A model generated the notes under the pieces. It was not told the origin of the DNA, searched no databases, and saw nothing but the letters and a program-made list of their open reading frames with translations. Positions 16,872 through 25,072 of a stretch of 64,000 nt of DNA are shown here, piece after piece (position 1 is the stretch's first letter; each line of letters begins with the position of its first letter). The DNA is from Alkalihalobacillus sp. BA299 (GTDB lineage Bacteria; Bacillota; Bacilli; Bacillales; Bacillaceae_F), in assembly GCF_017745675.1 (NCBI RefSeq), contig NZ_JAFLJM010000001.1, positions 248,001-312,000 on the forward strand, in the 5' to 3' direction. The position numbers were made by a program, and so were the translations under genes.

Positions 16872-17891
16872 GTGATGGTATCGAAAGAAAAAAAGATAGA
16901 AGAGCTCGTAGAATTGTTGCTTGCTTTAGGATGTAAAAGAGTGAATTGGCGAGAACGTCGAAATAGTTATCACCTTTCTCTTCATCTGAAGCGGCATGAA
17001 CTATTAGACCTTGCTGAAAATATGAGTGTCATAGACGAAAGCTGGTTAGAAAAAGGCTATGAATTTATCAAACAGCAACGTTTTCATCACTTGCTGGAGC
17101 AATTACTGAACATTCCAGGAGCAAGTGGCAATGAAGAGCGGATAAGGAAGTTTGTCATCGAGAGACTTACTCCTTACGTCGATCACGTAACGGTCGACCG
17201 AGCAGGGAATGTCTTGGCTGAAAAAACATACCGAGGTGGACATGGCCCCGTTATATTATTCAATGCCCATCTAGATACCGTGTATGAAATCGAGTTAGGC
17301 CGAAAGATTGTCAAAAACAAAAACACGTGGTCTAGCAGCAAGGGAATACTAGGAGCAGATGACCGCGCGGGAATTGCCGTACTGCTTCATATCGCAGAAT
17401 CCCTCAGCCAGCCATCTTCTTTTAGCGGAAAAGTAAAATTCATCTTTACAGTTGAGGAAGAATGTGGATTAGTAGGTGCAAGCGAGGTCGATGAGTATTT
17501 CCTTTGGGGGACAGATGCGGCCATCGTCGTTGACCGCCGTGGAACTCGGGATATTGTAACTTCATGCGGTGGCTATATGCCGTTTTGTCATCCAAAGTAC
17601 GGTGCCTTTTTTGAAGAAATAGCTGCGACAGAAGGACTTAACGGCTGGGCCACAACAAAAGGTGGCAGCAGTGATACGAAAATTTGGGCAGAGCATGGTA
17701 TCCAGAGCGTCAACCTGTCTGCTGGCTACAGAAATGAGCATACAGACGAAGAAATTCTCGATGTCGAGGCGTGTTACGGCACAGCTAAATTGCTAGAAGG
17801 GGTTCTGCGAAACGATAAGAGATTAAGAGCGGTTTTAAGAGAAATTAAGCGGGAGCAACTGGCTGATGACCTTCTCAAAACCGCTCTTTAA
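16872..17891 (+). CDS. M20/M28-type zinc aminopeptidase-like protein with N-terminal extension
   Basis: The protein has 339 residues. GTG 16872 or ATG 16875 may start it; the ribosome site is weak. The N-terminal 75 residues (EELVELLLALGCKRVNWRER) are not part of the peptidase fold. From about 75 it reads LLNIPGASGNEERIRKFV, VTVDRAGNVLAEK, NAHLDTVYE (zinc ligands H, D), GILGADDRAGIAVLLHIAES (bridging D), FTVEEECGLVGASEVD (catalytic E and ligand E), VVDRRG, and NEHTDEEIL (final zinc H). These are the metal sites of a dinuclear zinc exopeptidase of the M20/M28/M42 clan. The part between VVDRRG and GGSSDTKIW is shortened, so the dimerisation domain is small or absent, which is more like M28. It has no signal peptide and is cytosolic. 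Confidence 0.75.
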   Translation: MMVSKEKKIEELVELLLALGCKRVNWRERRNSYHLSLHLKRHELLDLAENMSVIDESWLEKGYEFIKQQRFHHLLEQLLNIPGASGNEERIRKFVIERLTPYVDHVTVDRAGNVLAEKTYRGGHGPVILFNAHLDTVYEIELGRKIVKNKNTWSSSKGILGADDRAGIAVLLHIAESLSQPSSFSGKVKFIFTVEEECGLVGASEVDEYFLWGTDAAIVVDRRGTRDIVTSCGGYMPFCHPKYGAFFEEIAATEGLNGWATTKGGSSDTKIWAEHGIQSVNLSAGYRNEHTDEEILDVEACYGTAKLLEGVLRNDKRLRAVLREIKREQLADDLLKTAL

Positions 17892-17924
17892 CCAACAAAA
17901 ATGAAGAATAGGGAGTGTTGCATC

Positions 17925-18251
17925 TTGAATATCAACGGAATGGCAAGAGCATATATGGCGAAAAGCCATAACAGTGAAGAATTCCTCCTCCATGTAGCCA
18001 ATGTTATGGAACGCCAACTAAAAGAATGGAACGATACGTATGAAGTGATGGTCATGAAGCTAGCAAGCTATGAGCTGATGGTAAAAGAGAAGGAGCAATA
18101 CTACCATGTCCACCTTAACGAACAGGAAATCGATACCCTTCAAAAGCGAGATCCTTACGGGCTAGACCGAAAAGTGTGGCGGGAGTTATTGAACCAAGGA
18201 CTTCCGATTATTCAAGGAACGGGGAACTATACGGGTCTAGTTTTAAGATAG
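17925..18251 (+). CDS. Unknown 108-residue protein downstream of peptidase
   Basis: The preferred start is TTG 17925, with GGGAG 9 nt upstream; the earlier ATG at 17901 lacks a ribosome site. It reads LNINGMARAYMAKSHNSEEF, VMERQLKEWNDTYEVMVMKL, YHVHLNEQEIDTLQKRDPYG, LDRKVWRELLNQG. It is a soluble alpha/beta protein with no recognised domain. It lies 33 nt after the peptidase and probably shares its transcript. Confidence 0.5.
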   Translation: MNINGMARAYMAKSHNSEEFLLHVANVMERQLKEWNDTYEVMVMKLASYELMVKEKEQYYHVHLNEQEIDTLQKRDPYGLDRKVWRELLNQGLPIIQGTGNYTGLVLR

Positions 18252-18342
18252 GTGGAATGGGACAGCCCCCTTTAACAATCTCCTAATAGAAGAACGTACC
18301 TGTTCCCAGTAATAATTAACATTTGGGGCAGGTAGGTTTATA

Positions 18343-19209
18343 TTAAATCTTTAATTCTTTAATCTCCTTTTCAGATAATCCAGTAATGTCGATAATCTCT
18401 TGAATGCAGAAGCCTTTCTGGAGCATACGTCGGGCGATAGCGTTTTTTTCTTCGATTTTCCCTTCCATCTTACCTTTTTCTATTCCTTTTCGCTCCCATG
18501 AAGTCATCAGTTCCATAATGTGATTCACCTCATCTTTTGGAATGTGTTTCAGTTGTCCATGCAATTGACTTTCTTCGTCCTTTGATAATTTAAAATAGTT
18601 TTCAAAAATGCCTGCGACTAATTGTTGACGAGCAGGGTCTAGTTCAAGGTTAAGTAGCATGCGTAAAAATTGAATTTTTATTATTACTTTTTCCCTTTGA
18701 TCGTAGCCCATTTTTCCTAATAACGCAAGGGCAACAGGGGTTGGTTGGTGGATAAAATCACGCCAATTTTTATTTTTCAAATGTATTGAAAAGAAGTTAA
18801 AAGAGAGTACTTTTTTAAAAGTGAAATGGACATTAAAATAATCATTTTCTTTTCTTGGTTGATCGTAACTAAAAATAGCTATCGGTAAGATCGGGCGGCG
18901 GTATTTTTCATAGAGGCGACTAAAATAGAAGAACATGCGGTCGTTGAAGTCACTTTCATAGTAAGATTGGGGTTCGATATGAACAATGATGAGTGCGTCT
19001 TGTCCTCTCAGTTTGGTTTCGGCTAAGATGTCTACAGTTCCTTTTCTACCTTTCAGGATATCTGTATACACTTCTTGTTGTAAGAACGTTAGGTGGTCAA
19101 AATCAAGATGTTCATACGCTTCAGGGATGAAAGCCAAAATAAATTCTTCAAAAAATGTCGTAATCAGCTCTTTAAACCAGCGGTCATGATCATTTCTTTC
19201 TGTTTTCAT
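18343..19209 (-). CDS. Rpn family recombination-promoting nuclease / YhgA-like
   Basis: The protein has 288 residues, ATG start with a GAGGTGAAAAA site upstream. It starts NDHDRWFKELITTFFEEFIL and continues GTVDILAETKLRGQDALIIV, HIEPQSYYESDFNDRMFFYF. The D...E-x-Q arrangement (GTVDILAE, then VHIEPQS) is the PD-(D/E)XK core of the Rpn family, which acts like transposase-derived nucleases promoting RecA-independent recombination. The C-terminus is a charged coil (GIEKGKMEGKIEEKNAIARR) ending in GFCIQEIIDITGLSEKEIKE, the usual tail helix-turn-helix. It is full length compared with the family (about 290-300) and has its own transcript. Such genes are common, multicopy and mobile in Bacillaceae. 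Confidence 0.85.
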   Translation of the reverse strand: MKTERNDHDRWFKELITTFFEEFILAFIPEAYEHLDFDHLTFLQQEVYTDILKGRKGTVDILAETKLRGQDALIIVHIEPQSYYESDFNDRMFFYFSRLYEKYRRPILPIAIFSYDQPRKENDYFNVHFTFKKVLSFNFFSIHLKNKNWRDFIHQPTPVALALLGKMGYDQREKVIIKIQFLRMLLNLELDPARQQLVAGIFENYFKLSKDEESQLHGQLKHIPKDEVNHIMELMTSWERKGIEKGKMEGKIEEKNAIARRMLQKGFCIQEIIDITGLSEKEIKELKI

Positions 19210-19287
19210 TTTTTCACCTCACATAAGAATATACGTTCTTATTATAATAGAGGAACACAAGTTTGTATATAATTTCCGATAAAGTTG

Positions 19288-19546
19288 GATCTGCTTTTGC
19301 TTATAACGAAAAACCGTTTGACTGATCGATAAGCGATTTGGACCCGATTCCATAGGCCATAAATTTCCGTCGCTCGGTTAAAAAATGGTTTGACCGCTTT
19401 CACGAATCGTAGGGGAACGTAATCTGGTATGAAAGAATGGTCCAATTCGTTCATGTTGATTTAACAAGCTGCATTGTTTCGTTCATTTGATTGACAGAAT
19501 GAAACTGGTTGAAGTGGATGAATAGATCAGTGTGGCCGGATTTCAC
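19288..19546 (-). pseudogene. HTH cassette gene, copy 2: head joined to tail
   Basis: From GTG 19546, with AAGGAGG upstream, the frame reads MKSGHTDLFIHFNQFHSVNQ, MNETMQLVKST, then stops. Overlapping it by four bases, a frame from 19454 reads MNELDHSFIPDYVPLRFVKA, VKPFFNRATEIYGLWNR. These are the N-terminus and the C-terminal block of the intact 284-residue HTH protein at 5550-6404, with the central winged helix deleted and the last part shifted out of frame near 19340. Confidence 0.65.
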
Positions 19547-19663
19547 AGGGATGCCTCCTTGGGTTAGTTAGTGGTAAGCGGATAATGGTTAGTAGTTAGT
19601 TTGTTAGGCGATAGGGGTTATGTATGGGATGGTTAGGACCTGGGTGTTTTGGGTGGTTGCTCT

Positions 19664-19906
19664 AGTTGTGGGTCAGGTAGGGTGTGCAGCGGGTGATGCA
19701 GTGGGATGTGCGTTGCAGCTGTCTTTCTATCGTATGGTAGGACACGTGTAATAGTAGCTCTTCTTTACTGAGCTGCAGCTGTGATTGTTTTACATAATAT
19801 CGTTGGCTTTGTTCCCATACAATTGTTTGATAGTCAGTGTGATAAGTAGGGAGGAGGGTAGAGTGTCTCGATTAATAATATAATGGGGAAGAATGATTTC
19901 GCTCAT
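19664..19906 (-). pseudogene. ComK-like gene, copy 2: internal deletion and frameshift
   Basis: ATG 19906 reads MSEIILPHYIINRDT, then shifts. Another frame gives YHTDYQTIVWEQSQRYYVKQ, then jumps to LLLHVSYHTIERQLQRTSHC, ITRCTPYLTHN. The middle of the protein (GR.A...FPT...HHI) is deleted compared with copy 1. It is clearly non-functional. Confidence 0.65.
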
Positions 19907-20007
19907 ATGGTTGGCTCCTTTTTGGGGAGGTTTAATTTTGTAAATCTTAGGTGTAGTGGGGGAAGACAATTGTAGTAATGGGTTTACATAGGGGGAGATC
20001 GTGTCCT

Positions 20008-20334
20008 TTATTCATCTGGTGAAAACTGCTTTAAGTAACGTTTTATCATAAGATGGGTACCATTATAAACGTCATTTATATCAAGTTCTAAGGCTATGGC
20101 GATTTTTAGGATAATATGATGAGAAGCTGTAACTTCTTCACGCTCAATGCGACCTAAATATGCGCGACTAATGTCTGGCCTGAATGCTAATTCTGCGGTT
20201 GATAGTTTCAGTTTGTTTCTTTCGTTAGTTTCTAAGATTTTTTCCGACGATGATGTTGATCTGTTTATCAATTTTATTCTCGTTATTTTTTTCTTCACCC
20301 AACGTTCTTGCCCCTTTTTACCTACTATATTCAT
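20008..20334 (-). CDS. XRE-family HTH regulator, cassette copy 2
   Basis: The frame from ATG 20334 gives 108 residues; GTG 20298 (V-K-K-K-I-T) is an alternative start with AAGGGG further upstream. The HTH region reads ERNKLKLSTAELAFRPDISR, AYLGRIEREEV, followed by ILKIAIALELDINDVYNG, as in short XRE repressors. It is intact, unlike copy 1 at 7345-7640, to which it is only distantly similar outside the HTH. It would be a cytoplasmic DNA-binding dimer, likely controlling its own cassette through the conserved site at 20347-20373 just upstream. Confidence 0.65.
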   Translation of the reverse strand: MNIVGKKGQERWVKKKITRIKLINRSTSSSEKILETNERNKLKLSTAELAFRPDISRAYLGRIEREEVTASHHIILKIAIALELDINDVYNGTHLMIKRYLKQFSPDE

Positions 20335-20346
20335 TCAATAAAAAGG

Positions 20347-20373
20347 TTTGGCGACGTACGATCGATATCAAAA
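20347..20373. promoter_or_regulatory. Conserved site in front of XRE gene, copy 2
   Basis: TTTGGCGACGTACGATCG followed by ATATCAAAA. It is the same 18-mer as at 7852 and lies in the same position relative to the XRE gene. Flanking CCTACTA...AATAAA is shared too. Confidence 0.5.
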
Positions 20374-20427
20374 CAGAAATTTAGTTTATATTATAATGAT
20401 CGACAATAGAGAAAGGGGAGTGAGGGA

Positions 20428-20652
20428 GTGTCACAACAAGTAAAAGGTACAAAAGAAGAAAAGAAAGTAGCTGAGAGTACAGAACAGCAATCTATAAAAA
20501 ACGAAGATGAGCAAGCTGAATCATCTGAAAAAGGCGAAGAAGCATCCATATTTGCTGAAGAAAACAATAAGGAGAAAGACTTCGAGAAAGAACAAAAGGC
20601 TTTGTCCGTCCTAACCAAAGTAATTGAAAAGGTCGAAGAATATGTAAATTAG
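20428..20652 (+). CDS. Small highly acidic protein, unknown
   Basis: The frame gives 74 residues from GTG 20428, with GGGGAGTGAGGGA upstream and a TATAAT-like box near 20390. It reads SQQVKGTKEEKKVAESTEQQ, then EQAESSEKGEEASIFAEENN, then ALSVLTKVIEKVEEYVN. The first 50 residues are low-complexity E/K/S/Q and probably disordered; the end is an amphipathic helix. It is divergent from the XRE gene across the conserved site, so it may be the XRE target. The product is not recognised. Confidence 0.45.
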   Translation: MSQQVKGTKEEKKVAESTEQQSIKNEDEQAESSEKGEEASIFAEENNKEKDFEKEQKALSVLTKVIEKVEEYVN

Positions 20653-20879
20653 CTGACATTGAAAAAACATGCAGCCAATAAACAACACGCTTATCTTATA
20701 TTGCCAGTGATGATGCCTAAACCCCTCTGGGAATGGATTCAAATGTTGTAAGTCAAACTATGGTATGATGAATTTAAATAACATTTATGGGACTCTACTA
20801 ACTTATTGTTACTATTTTAAGAATTACAAAGAGTTCAAGGAAAAAATCAAAGATCGTATCTCATAAGGAGGTAGGAATT

Positions 20880-21065
20880 ATGCCAGTTGCAGCAACTGAA
20901 CTTGAAAAGAAAAGAAGACGCTATTCCTCTAAAAGCTACCTAGAAGAACTTAGAAAAGAAGAAGAGGAAAAAGATAAAAAGAGAGAAGAAGAGATACAAA
21001 AGCAATTGAAGCGAGGGGACGGATCTCTTGTTTCTTTCGTTTGGCTAAACAAAAGAAGCGGCTGA
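20880..21065 (+). CDS. Small basic coiled-coil protein, C-terminus replaced by a repeat
   Basis: There are 61 codons with a strong AAGGAGGTAGGAATT site before the ATG. It reads MPVAATELEKKRRRYSSKSY, LEELRKEEEEKDKKREEEIQ, KQLK, a charged single helix. The last 17 codons (from RGDG to RSG) come from the dispersed repeat at 21009-21075, whose other copies give the same residues in an unrelated place (35891). The original C-terminus was therefore probably lost or extended when the repeat landed. Function unknown. Confidence 0.45.
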   Translation: MPVAATELEKKRRRYSSKSYLEELRKEEEEKDKKREEEIQKQLKRGDGSLVSFVWLNKRSG

Positions 21066-21075
21066 ACCGTCCCTG
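21009..21075. repeat. GGGGACGG...CCGTCCC dispersed palindrome, copy 2
   Basis: AAGCGAGGGGACGGATCTC, then TTTCTTTCGTTTGGCTAAAC, AAAAGAAGCGGCTGAACCGT, CCC. It is over 90 percent identical to the copy at 35891. It overlaps the end of a small gene. Confidence 0.7.
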
Positions 21076-21100
21076 TAAACAAAAATCTGAAAATTCATAA

Positions 21101-21129
21101 TTGACAAATTTATATAAAATTTATATGAT
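21101..21129 (+). promoter_or_regulatory. Sigma-A promoter
   Basis: TTGACA (21101-21106), a 17-nt spacer, and TATGAT (21124-21129). An AAAGGAGGGG ribosome-type site follows at about 21166, but only a startless frame (SQRSYRLEFEWKLKKNHSTV) follows it, so the first gene after this promoter seems lost. From here to 21874 no gene is supported. Confidence 0.55.
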
Positions 21130-21333
21130 ATGTGTATGAAAAGTTGGACATGTGCTTACAGCGAAAAGGAGGGGATTTAATTCACAAAGATCTTATCGTT
21201 TAGAATTTGAGTGGAAATTAAAGAAGAATCATTCTACCGTTGTAGTCAAAGAGCATTATAGTAGTATTACCATACTATTTTAAGGTGGGTGATGCATAAC
21301 AAAAAAACTTGGTAATTCCTTTATAGAAGTTTA

Positions 21334-21347
21334 TGAAAACGCTAACA
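21334..21347 (+). promoter_or_regulatory. cre site (CcpA binding)
   Basis: TGAAAACGCTAACA matches the Bacillus cre consensus TGWNANCGNTNWCA at every fixed position. It is 528 nt before dctP, suggesting catabolite repression of the TRAP operon. A partial match (TGAAAACGTTTCCT) is at 28207 before the TetR gene. Confidence 0.5.
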
Positions 21348-21510
21348 AAAATATTGTTAATTAAATTGCTTTTATATGATGATCTTGGTGTTTAATAAAA
21401 AACATAGAATAATTTAGGAAAAAATATTGTAATATTTTAAAAAAGTTAAGTGTTTTTTCTAGGGTTTGTCTCCGATAAATTTATTAAAAATTCCGGATAT
21501 TTTTTTATCA

Positions 21511-21540
21511 TTTAAAATGAAAGGTGATTCATGTATTAAA
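21511..21540. promoter_or_regulatory. Palindromic operator-like site 1
   Basis: TTTAAAATGAA and TTCATGTATTAAA flank AGGTGA. The half-sites are inverted. It is repeated at 21546, 21694 and 28087. Confidence 0.5.
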
Positions 21541-21545
21541 TATCA

Positions 21546-21575
21546 TTTAAATTGAAAAGTGATTCATGTATTAAA
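21546..21575. promoter_or_regulatory. Palindromic operator-like site 2
   Basis: TTTAAATTGAA and TTCATGTATTAAA flank AAGTGA. It lies five bases after site 1. Confidence 0.5.
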
Positions 21576-21693
21576 AAAGAAACAATATTTAAGTTTATTG
21601 CCACTTTTATTTTATAATAAAAAATTACCTTAACCGCAGAGAAATATCTAGTTTAGGTGGGTCAAACGAGGTATAACCTATCCATTTTTTTTA

Positions 21694-21723
21694 TTTAAAA
21701 TGAAAGGTGATTCATCTATTAAA
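21694..21723. promoter_or_regulatory. Palindromic operator-like site 3
   Basis: TTTAAAATGAA and TTCATCTATTAAA flank AGGTGA; it differs from site 1 by one base. It lies 150 nt before dctP. Confidence 0.5.
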
Positions 21724-21874
21724 AAAGGAACAATACTTTGTTTACTATTACTTTTCAATTTACAATAAAAATTTACCTAAAAAGCACGATAATCTGGTTT
21801 AGTGGGTCAAACGAGATATTCCTATCAATCTTGAAAAGTTACGACTAACTAATTAATAAAAGGGGGATTCATTA

Positions 21875-23041
21875 ATGCAAAAATTAACGTTGAGGCTTAT
21901 ATTATTTTTAATACTTATGGTAGTTGCCGTTGGCTGTTCAAGCAATTCTAGTGGCGGTCAGCAAACTGATTCTGAAGGTGGAAATAATGAACAACAAAAT
22001 GAACAACAAACAGAAGAAACGATTACGCTTACAGCTTCCTCAGCTCTTTTTGAAGGTGCGGCACAGTCAAAGGGATTTTTAGCGTGGGCGGATGAACTTG
22101 AAAAAAGAACGAATGGAAAAGTCAAATTCGAGCAAATTAACTTTGGTGGTGTTACTCTAGACGCAGCTAGCACCCTTGAAGGATTAAGGGATGGCATTGT
22201 AGATGTAGCTTTTATTTCTAATGCTTATAATCCAAGTAAAACACCGCTGTCAAATGCTCTCCAACCAGTATTTATGGATGATTTAGCTACAAGCGCAGCA
22301 GCCATACAAACACAGCTATTGGAAACAATGCCTGAAATACAGGAGGAATGGAGACAACATAATGTAGAGCCAGTAGCATGGTTTAACGGCAGTAGTTCTG
22401 TATTAATGAGTAATTTTGAATTTGATAAGCTTGAGGATCTTAAAGGAAAAAGGATAAGAGGACTTGGTGAAGCAGACTCCATAGCTATGAAAAATCTTGG
22501 AGGTGTCCCAGTGTCAATTTCTTCTTCGGATGCGTATGGAGCACTTGAAAAAGGAACTGTTGACGTGGTACCATTTCCAGCCTACGCTCTAAAATCTAAT
22601 AAGATGGCCGAGGTTTCAAAACAGGTTACTGACTTCCGTCATAGCGGCATGTATATGTGGTTTGGGATAGCATTTAATGCAGATGTCTTTAACAGCTTGC
22701 CTGATGATGTCAAACAGGTTATCGCCGAGATCGACTCGCTCCCTTCTGAAGTTGAGTCTGATGCATACTTTGAAGATGCTATGGCTGGCTTTAAATTAGC
22801 TAGAGAGCATAATGTACGTATTGTACAGCTTTCCCCAGAAGAAGCGGCTCGTTGGAAGGAAGCTATTAACCCGCCTTCTGTATGGGAACCTGCAATTAAA
22901 GCTGCAGAAGAAGCTGGGTATGAGGATGTTCGAGAAAAAGTTGAGGAAGCAAGAAAAATGCTAGAGGAATATAACGAGAAAAACCCAAGTAAGACACTTG
23001 TTGAACAGTTCCTTGAGTTGGAAGAAAAAGGAGAGATCTAA
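21875..23041 (+). CDS. dctP: TRAP transporter substrate-binding lipoprotein DctP
   Basis: The protein has 388 residues, ATG start with AAAGGGGG upstream. A signal peptide with lipobox VAVGC (C21) anchors it outside the membrane; a Q/N/E-rich linker follows to about residue 50. The mature part reads ITLTASSALFEGAAQSKGFL, AWADELEKRTNGKVKFEQIN, then LKGKRIRGLGEADSIAMKNL (the DctP signature with the arginine that binds the substrate carboxylate), then PVSISSSDAYGALEKGTVDV and WFGIAFNADVFNSLPDDVKQ. It belongs to the DctP family that delivers organic acids to DctQM. It is followed by the small and large permeases. Upstream lie a cre site and three palindromes. The substrate is probably a carboxylate; the neighbouring SDR, OYE and CoA enzymes suggest a cyclic or branched acid. 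Confidence 0.9.
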   Translation: MQKLTLRLILFLILMVVAVGCSSNSSGGQQTDSEGGNNEQQNEQQTEETITLTASSALFEGAAQSKGFLAWADELEKRTNGKVKFEQINFGGVTLDAASTLEGLRDGIVDVAFISNAYNPSKTPLSNALQPVFMDDLATSAAAIQTQLLETMPEIQEEWRQHNVEPVAWFNGSSSVLMSNFEFDKLEDLKGKRIRGLGEADSIAMKNLGGVPVSISSSDAYGALEKGTVDVVPFPAYALKSNKMAEVSKQVTDFRHSGMYMWFGIAFNADVFNSLPDDVKQVIAEIDSLPSEVESDAYFEDAMAGFKLAREHNVRIVQLSPEEAARWKEAINPPSVWEPAIKAAEEAGYEDVREKVEEARKMLEEYNEKNPSKTLVEQFLELEEKGEI

Positions 23042-23190
23042 TTCTCGCATATTCATAGACTGCTAGCCATCAGCAAAGGGAGCTGTGTGGCTAGTAGTTT
23101 CTATATTGATATTATTACTTAATGAATGAAAAGACAATGGCAATTTATAGATGTTTAATGACAAAAGAGTTTTTGCGGGGAGGTAAATGA

Positions 23191-23745
23191 ATGAAAAGTC
23201 TTGGTGTTGCCAAAAAAGTATTTGAACGGATTTCTTTTGCTTGCAGTGTTCTATCAACAGGTTTAATAGTTGTAATGATGTTTGCAGTAGTACTTGATGT
23301 TATTATGAGATGGCTAAAAACACCAATTTATGGAGTTTACGAATTACAAGGAGTACTAGTAGGAATGACCATTTATCTTGGTCTAGCAAAAACTCAAGAA
23401 CGGAAGCAGCATATTGGAGTTAGCATTCTTGGCCAATATTTACCGAACCGAATCGTTAATTTAGTATCAATTCCAATTTACGCTGTATCTATGGTGTTTT
23501 TTTGTTGGTTAACGTACATTTACGGGGGGAAAGCCCATGAAGCTTATGTTATGAATGAAGTCATAGCGGGGATAACGAAGATTCCTATATTTCCCTTAAA
23601 AATGGTCATGACATTGGGATTGGCCTTACTCACCCTTCAGCTATTTATTGATTTAGTAAAGGAAATTAAAGCGCTATTCTCAATACAGGATGATGGGCCA
23701 ACTGATACAACGAAGAATGAAAAAACGGAGGTGCCAGAGCTATGA
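23191..23745 (+). CDS. dctQ: TRAP transporter small permease DctQ
   Basis: The protein has 184 residues from an ATG with GGGGAGG upstream. Four membrane helices are visible (about 15-35, 48-65, 85-110, 130-150). VMRWLKTPIYGVYELQGVLV, then GMTIYLGLAKTQERKQHIGV contains the DctQ signature (R-W, E, Q-E-R-K-H-I-x-V). It pairs with DctM to form the sodium-driven TRAP membrane complex. The stop codon overlaps the dctM start by four bases (ATGA), so the two are translationally coupled. The 149-nt gap to dctP carries no clear terminator. Confidence 0.88.
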   Translation: MKSLGVAKKVFERISFACSVLSTGLIVVMMFAVVLDVIMRWLKTPIYGVYELQGVLVGMTIYLGLAKTQERKQHIGVSILGQYLPNRIVNLVSIPIYAVSMVFFCWLTYIYGGKAHEAYVMNEVIAGITKIPIFPLKMVMTLGLALLTLQLFIDLVKEIKALFSIQDDGPTDTTKNEKTEVPEL

Positions 23746-25043
23746 TTGTCTCATTAATTGCAATATTAGTACTGTTTTTACTAATAATTTTGCAAATGCC
23801 TATTTCCTTTTCATTATTTATTGTAGGGTTTGCTGGTATCTGGTATCTTAAGGGCTTTGATGTAGCGAACTCAGTGATCCATCTTGCTCCACTAAGTGGA
23901 GTAATATCAAGTGATGTTGCTGCATTACCTTTATTCATTCTAATTGGAGCATTTGCTTTATCAGCAGGGATTGCCAGGGACGGTTATACTGCAGCACGTC
24001 TATGGTTAGGGAAGTTACCAGGAGGCTTAGGTGTTGCAACCGTAGCGGCTTCATCTGTCTTTGCTGCTTGTTCCGGCTCTAGTACCGCAGGAGCTGTTAC
24101 TATGGGGAAATTGGCTATTCCAGAAATGAGGCAAAACCGTTATAGTGATACGTTAAGTGTAGGTGCATGTGGAGCAGGGGGCCTTTTAGCTTCAATGATT
24201 CCGCCGAGTGGGATGATGGTCCTTTATGGACTTGCTACGGGAGAATCTATCTCAAAGCTGCTGATCGCTGGAATCATTCCAGGTGCTATTCTTGTATTAG
24301 CTTTTTCGTTTGGTATTATTGCAATTGCTAAAATTAAGCCAAGTGCGGCACCAGTGGTCAAAGAGACGTATACGTGGAAAGAAAAATTCGGTGCTTTGCC
24401 GAAGACTTGGGGAGTATTCGCGATATTTGGAACGATCTTTTTTGGTATCTTTACTGGTTTTTTTACCGCGACAGAAGCAGCAGCATGGGGAGCTTTAATA
24501 GCTTTGATTTTGCTAGTAATCAGGACTAGAAAAGGATTTTTCAAGAGTTTTGTTAGCTCTTGCGTGGAATCCGCCTCGATAACAGTTTCACTACTCTTTC
24601 TAGTTCTTGGTGCCTATGTATTTTCAAAACTCCTAGTTTTCGCTGGCCTTCCAGGTATGATTTCAAGTACGGTTTCCGATTTAAATCTTTCTCCAATTAT
24701 CATTATGCTGGGGATTTTAGCTACTTATTTTATATTGGGGATGTTTTTGGATGGAGTAACGATGTTACTTTTAACGATTCCAATCTATTATCCTATTATT
24801 ACAGATTTAGGTTATGATGGGCTCTGGTTTGGTGTTATCGTAGTTGCGATGATAGAGGTAGGAATGGTTAGTCCGCCATTTGGGATTGTTGCTTACTCGT
24901 TAAAAAGTATTGCACCTGAAATTGACATTTTCAGAATATTCAAAGGTTGCATGATTTTTATGGTCATACAGTTAGTTATTGTTATTCTGTTGTTGATTTT
25001 CCCAGACATGGTCATGTGGCTGCCAGATTTAATGTCAAATTGA
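23742..25043 (+). CDS. dctM: TRAP transporter large permease DctM
   Basis: The protein has 433 residues with about 12 membrane segments. It reads LLIILQMPISFSLFIVGFAG, then ARDGYTAARLWLGKLPGGLG, VATVAASSVFAACSGSSTAG, AVTMGKLAIPEMRQNRYSDT, then GGLLASMIPPSGMMVLYGLA (two family signatures: the S-G-S-S-x-A hairpin and I-P-P-S). The end carries GMVSPPFGIVAYSLKSIAPE, the matching second-repeat motif. Length is normal (425-435). It forms the elevator transport domain driven by sodium. It is followed 29 nt later by the first DUF1254 gene, so the transporter and the enzymes below are probably one operon. Confidence 0.9.
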   Translation: MIVSLIAILVLFLLIILQMPISFSLFIVGFAGIWYLKGFDVANSVIHLAPLSGVISSDVAALPLFILIGAFALSAGIARDGYTAARLWLGKLPGGLGVATVAASSVFAACSGSSTAGAVTMGKLAIPEMRQNRYSDTLSVGACGAGGLLASMIPPSGMMVLYGLATGESISKLLIAGIIPGAILVLAFSFGIIAIAKIKPSAAPVVKETYTWKEKFGALPKTWGVFAIFGTIFFGIFTGFFTATEAAAWGALIALILLVIRTRKGFFKSFVSSCVESASITVSLLFLVLGAYVFSKLLVFAGLPGMISSTVSDLNLSPIIIMLGILATYFILGMFLDGVTMLLLTIPIYYPIITDLGYDGLWFGVIVVAMIEVGMVSPPFGIVAYSLKSIAPEIDIFRIFKGCMIFMVIQLVIVILLLIFPDMVMWLPDLMSN

Positions 25044-25072
25044 CAAAATTGATTAAGTGGAGGTTAAAATGC

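Larger units (their letters stand above)
21546..21828 (+). repeat. Tandem duplication of the control region (about 140 bp each)
   Basis: Unit 1 (about 21546-21685) and unit 2 (about 21694-21828) each hold one palindrome, an AT-rich AATAAAAA(A)TTACCT block, and then GTTTAGGTGGGTCAAACGAG or GTTTAGTGGGTCAAACGAG. The two GGGTCAAACGAG boxes lie about 145 nt apart. Confidence 0.6.

Noticed and set aside
21546-21828. Iteron-type replication origin
   Set aside because: The direct repeats are two long units with palindromes just before a transporter operon, and no replication gene is beside them; a control region fits better.
24947-25072. Longer N-terminus for the first DUF1254 protein (505 residues)
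   Set aside because: The extra part is the dctM gene read in another frame; the ATG at 25073 has a proper ribosome site.
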